Source: a virus
Direction: 5' to 3' (one strand)
Length of the DNA: 34,893 nucleotides
IMG/VR virus record: IMGVR_UViG_3300025009_000281
Location: 1 to 34,893 of that record
A program made the position numbers and the translations under genes. Shown here piece by piece: positions 31,707 through 34,893 of this stretch; position 1 is the stretch's first letter, and each line of letters opens with the position of its first letter. The notes below the pieces were generated by a model. That model saw only the letters and a program-made list of their open reading frames with translations. It did no database searches and was not told the origin of the DNA.

Positions 31707-32354
31707 ATGGGAATAATAACAATAGCAAGTAATTATTTTAACGAAATTGAATCGGCTGAAGCTATGTGGCGATCAGTAGAACCTATTGCTAACCACTGGC
31801 TGGTGGTTGATACTGGTTCTATGGATGGCACACAAGAATTATGTAGAAGTTTAGGAGCTATAGTTGTTGATGATGATATTATTAAGAGAGAGGGTTACGG
31901 TCCCGCTAGAACTCAACTAATAGAATTAGCTCCAGAAGATACAGATTGGGTATTAATAATTGACGGAGATGAAAGGATAATTGAAGAAGATTACGACAAA
32001 TTTTTAGGACTGTCAGAAAGTTCTTATGATGTTATATGTTTACCAAGACAGCATTATAGAGCATGGGACATGAGTATATGCGAGAATCCAGATATTACAT
32101 TCCATGCAGATTGGCAATGGCGGTTTGTTAGAAGAATTATGGAAAGACAGTCAGACGGAAGTAGAAAAAGTAAAATTAAATTTCAGAAAGCAGTTCATGA
32201 ACATATAACTGGTTTTCAAAGACCTCTACAAAGTTTTGATAATCCGAGAATTAGACACTTTGGATGGTTAAAATCACCAGAGAGATTAAAAGAAATAGCT
32301 GATTTATGCCAAGTATTGTATGAGAAAGATTTGAAGAAAATGAAAATAATTTAG
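31707..32354 (+). CDS. GT2 family glycosyltransferase (copy B)
   Basis: A 215-residue protein with ribosome site aaaggaggtaaagatt. Key motifs are in the same places as in copy A: ASNYFNEIESAEAMW, HWLVVDTGSMDGTQ (35-43) and WVLIIDGDER (Asp86, Asp88), then KFQKAVHEHITGF. The two copies are paralogues that have diverged in the middle and C-terminal parts. Its last codons run into a half copy of the hairpin repeat (from 32353). Confidence 0.82.
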   Translation: MGIITIASNYFNEIESAEAMWRSVEPIANHWLVVDTGSMDGTQELCRSLGAIVVDDDIIKREGYGPARTQLIELAPEDTDWVLIIDGDERIIEEDYDKFLGLSESSYDVICLPRQHYRAWDMSICENPDITFHADWQWRFVRRIMERQSDGSRKSKIKFQKAVHEHITGFQRPLQSFDNPRIRHFGWLKSPERLKEIADLCQVLYEKDLKKMKII

Positions 32355-32380
32355 GAGTTTTCTTGCCTGAAACTTTATAA
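32353..32380 (+). repeat. Half copy of the 33201 repeat
   Basis: The 20 bases aggagttttcttgcctgaaa are identical to 33201-33220, and 6 of the next 8 bases also match. The left arm of the hairpin is missing here. It begins inside the stop codon of GT2 copy B and ends at the ATG of the NYN gene. Confidence 0.8.
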
Positions 32381-32863
32381 ATGAACATTCTTGCAGCAAT
32401 TGACATACAAAACCTGTATTATAAATTTTCAATGAAATCTTCTAAAATAGATTTCGGCAAGCTAAAACAAAGAATTATTGATGATGTAGTAACAAAAGAG
32501 AATGATAATTTAGAATTATTAGCCTTTTTCTCTATCCACCACAAGGGAGTTGGTCAGGATTTTAAGATAATGCTTGAAAAGTATGGATATATCACTCACG
32601 AAAAAGAGACTTTTGATAAAAATAAAAATATGGATGTAGTAATAGTAAATGAGATATTTAAAAGGCTTATATGTGATGAGAGTTCTTTTGAAGTTTTTGT
32701 ATTGGTTGCAGGAGATAAAGATTATCAAACACTATTAGATATGGTGAAATTCAAAGGAAAATATACAATAGTTTATTCTCTAAGAGATGTATTTTCAAGA
32801 AAGTTATTAATAGCTGATAAAATCTTCTTATTGGAAGAAGAAGATATAATATTAAAATATTAA
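32381..32863 (+). CDS. NYN-domain protein (PIN-like nuclease fold)
   Basis: A 160-residue protein, nearly all of it one NYN/LabA-type domain. AAIDIQNLYYKF (Asp8, Asn11), NMDVVIVNEIF (Asp85) and VLVAGDKDYQTLL (Asp112, Asp114) are the acidic residues that bind metal in NYN ribonucleases. Phage proteins of this type may cut host or phage RNA. No Shine-Dalgarno precedes the ATG; the repeat lies there instead. Confidence 0.78.
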   Translation: MNILAAIDIQNLYYKFSMKSSKIDFGKLKQRIIDDVVTKENDNLELLAFFSIHHKGVGQDFKIMLEKYGYITHEKETFDKNKNMDVVIVNEIFKRLICDESSFEVFVLVAGDKDYQTLLDMVKFKGKYTIVYSLRDVFSRKLLIADKIFLLEEEDIILKY

Positions 32864-32883
32864 GAAAAGGGGAAAGAGAAATA

Positions 32884-33129
32884 ATGGATATTAAAAAACA
32901 GTTCTGCATAAGATGTGGGAAAGAACTCATAGAAGAATGGAGAGGGACATACATAAAAGAAACGGGAGAAAAGAGCTATAGGTTAATATGTCCCGAATTT
33001 CCTTGTGAACATAGTCAAGACCTTTATGAGGGACATATTTTTAAAGTAATACGAGAAGGTTGGTTTTCTCAGACAGACCAATGTCAAAGATGTGGAAAAA
33101 CCAGAAGATGGGGTGGATATGAGTTTTAA
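32884..33129 (+). CDS. Small zinc-ribbon protein
   Basis: An 81-residue protein with ribosome site aaggggaaagag. Metal-type cysteines: CIRCG (8, 11), Cys36 and Cys41, and CQRCG (67, 70). Two ribbon-like units separated by a strand-rich middle. Likely a nucleic acid or protein adaptor; no function named. Confidence 0.65.
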   Translation: MDIKKQFCIRCGKELIEEWRGTYIKETGEKSYRLICPEFPCEHSQDLYEGHIFKVIREGWFSQTDQCQRCGKTRRWGGYEF

Positions 33130-33175
33130 ATTTCATATGTAAGTTATCAAGTAAAATCTTTCAAGAAAGGAGGAC

Positions 33176-33225
33176 GGCAATTCATCTCCTGTTTAAAAAC
33201 AGGAGTTTTCTTGCCTGAAATTCTA
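33176..33225 (+). terminator. Hairpin repeat with T-tract (terminator or mobile repeat)
   Basis: Inner stem ctcctgttt / aaacaggag (9 bp, loop aa) followed by TTTTCTT, with outer arms ggcaa / ttgcc. As a plus-strand terminator it would end the zinc-ribbon transcript. Layout ggcaattcat-stem-ttttcttgcc also resembles end hairpins of IS200/IS605-type elements. Confidence 0.6.
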
Positions 33226-33254
33226 TAATATTAAGTAAAAGAGGTGAGAAAGTT

Positions 33255-33707
33255 ATGTTCACGATAAATTCAGAAATACAACAAATCATCAAAGAAATCA
33301 GGAAAGCACCTAATGCAGATTTCTACTTACGAGATATTAAATATCAATGCGATGAAGAAGGTTGTTGGGATACAGGATTAATTAGTATATATAATCCAAA
33401 GACAAAATATTCTTTAACTTATGCCTGTCATTGTGAAAGAGGATTCAATTATCAATTATCTATTTTACATTGGGAAATAGAGAATTATTACAAAAGACCC
33501 TTTTTAAACTTCCCCAGACCAATGGTATGTATCAGAATCTACGATCCTATATCTGGGAAACATAATTTCGCATGTAAAAGAACTTGTCCTGATGAAAGAA
33601 AAGAATTATGTTTAGACTTTAATCAATCTATTGTTCCTATGCTTTATAAAAAATATTGGACAAAAACAAAAAAATACAACAAAAAAGATGATGATATACC
33701 TTTTTAA
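33255..33707 (+). CDS. Cys-rich protein ending in an SSB-like DDDIPF tail
   Basis: A 150-residue protein with ribosome site gaggtgag. Cysteines at 32, 37, 58, 60, 92, 107, 111 and 119. The first four (C-x4-C, C-x-C after a WDTGLI strand) resemble the zinc unit found before the ATPase domain in DnaC/DnaI-like loaders, but no ATPase follows. The last residues are a basic linker, KKTKKYNKKDDDIPF. The final six equal the E. coli SSB C-terminal tip that docks on SSB partners such as PriA, RecO and primase. No OB fold is seen, so it is not an ordinary SSB. A replication-recruiting or SSB-mimic role is inferred; the initiator gene is next. Confidence 0.65.
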   Translation: MFTINSEIQQIIKEIRKAPNADFYLRDIKYQCDEEGCWDTGLISIYNPKTKYSLTYACHCERGFNYQLSILHWEIENYYKRPFLNFPRPMVCIRIYDPISGKHNFACKRTCPDERKELCLDFNQSIVPMLYKKYWTKTKKYNKKDDDIPF

Positions 33708-33723
33708 AAAATTAAATCTCTCC

Positions 33724-33752
33724 TTGACATTAATTAAATAACGGATAATGAT
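33724..33752 (+). promoter_or_regulatory. Promoter before the leader RNA and initiator gene
   Basis: Perfect TTGACA (33724-33729) with AATGAT after 17 bases (4 of 6 consensus bases); start near 33759. A second TATAAT at 33772-33777 lacks a good -35 box. Confidence 0.5.
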
Positions 33753-33758
33753 AAAAAT

Positions 33759-33872
33759 TTAGGATGGTATTTATAATATCCAGAGAAAATCAAATACAAC
33801 GCAGAAAAACACAAATCACCAATATATTTGTGGAAGAGACCAACCATCCGCTCGTTTTCTGCGTTGCTTTTT
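33759..33872 (+). ncRNA. Structured leader RNA / attenuator of the initiator gene
   Basis: A 12-bp stem caacgcagaaaa / ttttctgcgttg (33797-33808 with 33855-33866) is followed by CTTTTTT, a terminator shape, just before the ribosome site aaaggag. Inside the 46-base loop lies cacaaat / atttgtg (33810-33816 with 33826-33832). The loop bases accatcc (33843-33849) can pair with ggatggt (33762-33768) upstream, giving a pseudoknot. Could be an attenuated leader or a free ~110-base RNA controlling replication. Not matched to a known RNA family. Confidence 0.6.
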
Positions 33873-33884
33873 TAAAGGAGTAAT

Positions 33885-34703
33885 ATGAGATACCAAAAAA
33901 TATATACTCAAATATGGCAGGATGAAAAATTTACAAAATTAGATATTGATTCTCAAATTTTATTTCTTTATTTGCTTACTTCTCCTCATTCAAATGCAAT
34001 TGGCTTTTATTCCCTTCCAATAGGGTATATTCATGCTGACTTATATTGGTCAATAAATAAGGTTAAAAAAAAACTTACCCAACTTATTCAAAAGAATTTT
34101 ATATTATATGACGAAAAAAATTCTATTATACTTATCAAAAATTATTTTAAGTTTAATCCGATTGATAATCAAAATCTTTTTATCTGTGCTATTAAAATTT
34201 TAAATAGTCTACCAAAAAACTCTTTAATTTCATATATCAAACCATTTATTGAACCTCTTTTTAATAAATATCAAAGCCCCTACCCTAGCCCCTTCAAAGC
34301 CCCTACCCTAGCCCCCCCGAACTCCGAAGCAGTACCAGAAACAGAAACAGAAACAAAAGAATATATATACCCCCCTGTATATAAAAAAAATCCTTTAAAT
34401 CTCCAAAATAAAAAAAAATACGGAGAATTCCAAAATGTCTCACTCACAAATATCGAATACTCTAAACTTATCGACAAATTCTCAGAACCTATAACTAAAG
34501 AATTCATAGAACAACTCAGCCAATATATCGCCTCTAAAAATAAAAAATATTATTCACATTACGCTACTCTCCTAACATGGATGAAAAAATCCAACGCTTC
34601 TAACATAAATGATTATATCCAAAAAAAAGTAGACAATTTTAATACCCATCTAAAAAAAATTCCCAATAAAAACTCTCAAACAATAAAAAAATCTGATGTA
34701 TAA
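33885..34703 (+). CDS. Phage replication initiator (winged-helix plus C-terminal domain)
   Basis: A 272-residue protein with ribosome site aaaggag. Residues 1-115 look like a winged helix (YTQIWQDEKFTKLDIDSQILFLYLLTS split: IWQDEKFTKLD, then SQILFLYLLTSPH) with a later LIQKNFILYDEKNSIILIKNYF strand/helix. A flexible Pro/Glu-rich linker spans 128-168. The C-terminal domain (KKYGEFQNVSLTNIEYSKLI, then YYSHYATLLTWMKK) is a helical unit common in DnaD-like and lambda O-like phage replication proteins. It likely binds the origin and loads helicase. Linker DNA carries GC-rich direct repeats. Its function name is inferred from layout and context. Confidence 0.78.
   Translation: MRYQKIYTQIWQDEKFTKLDIDSQILFLYLLTSPHSNAIGFYSLPIGYIHADLYWSINKVKKKLTQLIQKNFILYDEKNSIILIKNYFKFNPIDNQNLFICAIKILNSLPKNSLISYIKPFIEPLFNKYQSPYPSPFKAPTLAPPNSEAVPETETETKEYIYPPVYKKNPLNLQNKKKYGEFQNVSLTNIEYSKLIDKFSEPITKEFIEQLSQYIASKNKKYYSHYATLLTWMKKSNASNINDYIQKKVDNFNTHLKKIPNKNSQTIKKSDV
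34272..34315 (+). repeat. GC-rich 21-bp direct repeat inside the initiator gene (candidate origin)
   Basis: Two identical 21-base copies (34272-34292 and 34295-34315, starting caaagcccctaccctagccc) with a 23-base period, so each copy is read in a different frame. Very GC-rich for this genome, followed by AT-rich DNA (34355-34425). Lambda has its origin repeats in the linker of gene O in the same way. Confidence 0.7.
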
Positions 34704-34893
34704 CCTATCAAAGCTAACGATAGTAAAACGAAAGAAGTAAGATTAATATAACCCTACTAACAAAATATAAAAATCCAACCATAAGCCTCTTCGATACCTT
34801 AAAAACAATTTCATAAAAATTTCGAAAAATTTAATCGATTTCTATAAAAACTTCGAAAAAATTTGATCAATAAAATAAAAACTTCGAAAAAAT
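34704..34893. other. Non-coding end region with a 31-bp repeat array
   Basis: No coding frame was recognised. Three copies of ataaaaa-t/c-ttcgaaaaa start at 34813, 34844 and 34875, exactly 31 bases apart, with the palindrome ttcgaa in each; the last one is cut by the window end. A weaker ttcgat at 34790 is in phase. Could be iterons or repressor operators. Confidence 0.65.

Noticed and set aside
34782-34893. CRISPR array at the right edge
   Set aside because: The 31-base period leaves only ~11 variable bases between conserved parts, the unit is itself low-complexity, and no cas gene is near. Iterons or operators fit better.

Overview
The window is most of a tailed bacteriophage (or prophage) genome from an AT-rich bacterial host. 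Supporting signs are strong AGGAGG-type ribosome binding sites, ATG/GTG/TTG starts, standard stop codons and tight ATGA overlaps. The virion genes combine a Mu-like head (portal with a MuF-type C-terminus, Mu gpI-like protease/scaffold, DUF2190-like decoration protein, DUF1320-like connector, gpG-like morphogenesis protein) with a long non-contractile tail. There is a tail tube, a frameshifted tail chaperone and a 1222-residue tape measure, but no sheath, so a siphovirus is most likely. I see no integrase, lysis cassette, tRNA or CRISPR array. The host lineage cannot be named from this sequence.

Late genes fill 1-27892 on the minus strand and read right to left: large terminase, two small unknown genes, an HTH/zinc-finger gene, a radical SAM gene, portal-MuF, a ~414-base non-coding gap with a promoter and attenuator-like leader, ChaB-protease with a nested scaffold start, decoration protein, major capsid and a small head-region protein. 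A five-gene cassette of glycosyltransferases, methyltransferases and a radical SAM enzyme (12881-18460) follows. After it come the connectors, tail terminator, tail tube, tail chaperone with a -1 frameshift, tape measure, tail tip proteins, a beta-helix tailspike, a hub-like protein, an FN3-like protein, and a fibre-like protein that runs off the left edge.

The plus strand from 28081 to 34703 looks like the early/replication arm. It holds a one-helix membrane protein, an unknown 267-residue protein, an IS200/IS605-type TnpB element without TnpA, two related GT2 glycosyltransferases flanking a small unknown gene, an NYN-domain protein, a zinc-ribbon protein and a cysteine-rich protein. The cysteine-rich protein ends in DDDIPF, like the tip of bacterial SSB. 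A structured leader RNA precedes a two-domain replication initiator whose linker carries GC-rich direct repeats, a lambda-O-like arrangement. A 31-bp-period repeat array runs off the right edge.

The most distinctive feature is the load of sugar- and SAM-dependent enzymes: a GT4-GT9 fusion, three GT2-type enzymes, two methyltransferases and two radical SAM proteins, several of them inside the structural operon. A virion- or host-surface glycan modification system is the leading inference, but substrate and acceptor cannot be read from sequence. Other notable items are the SSB-tail mimic, two candidate riboregulators and candidate origin structures.
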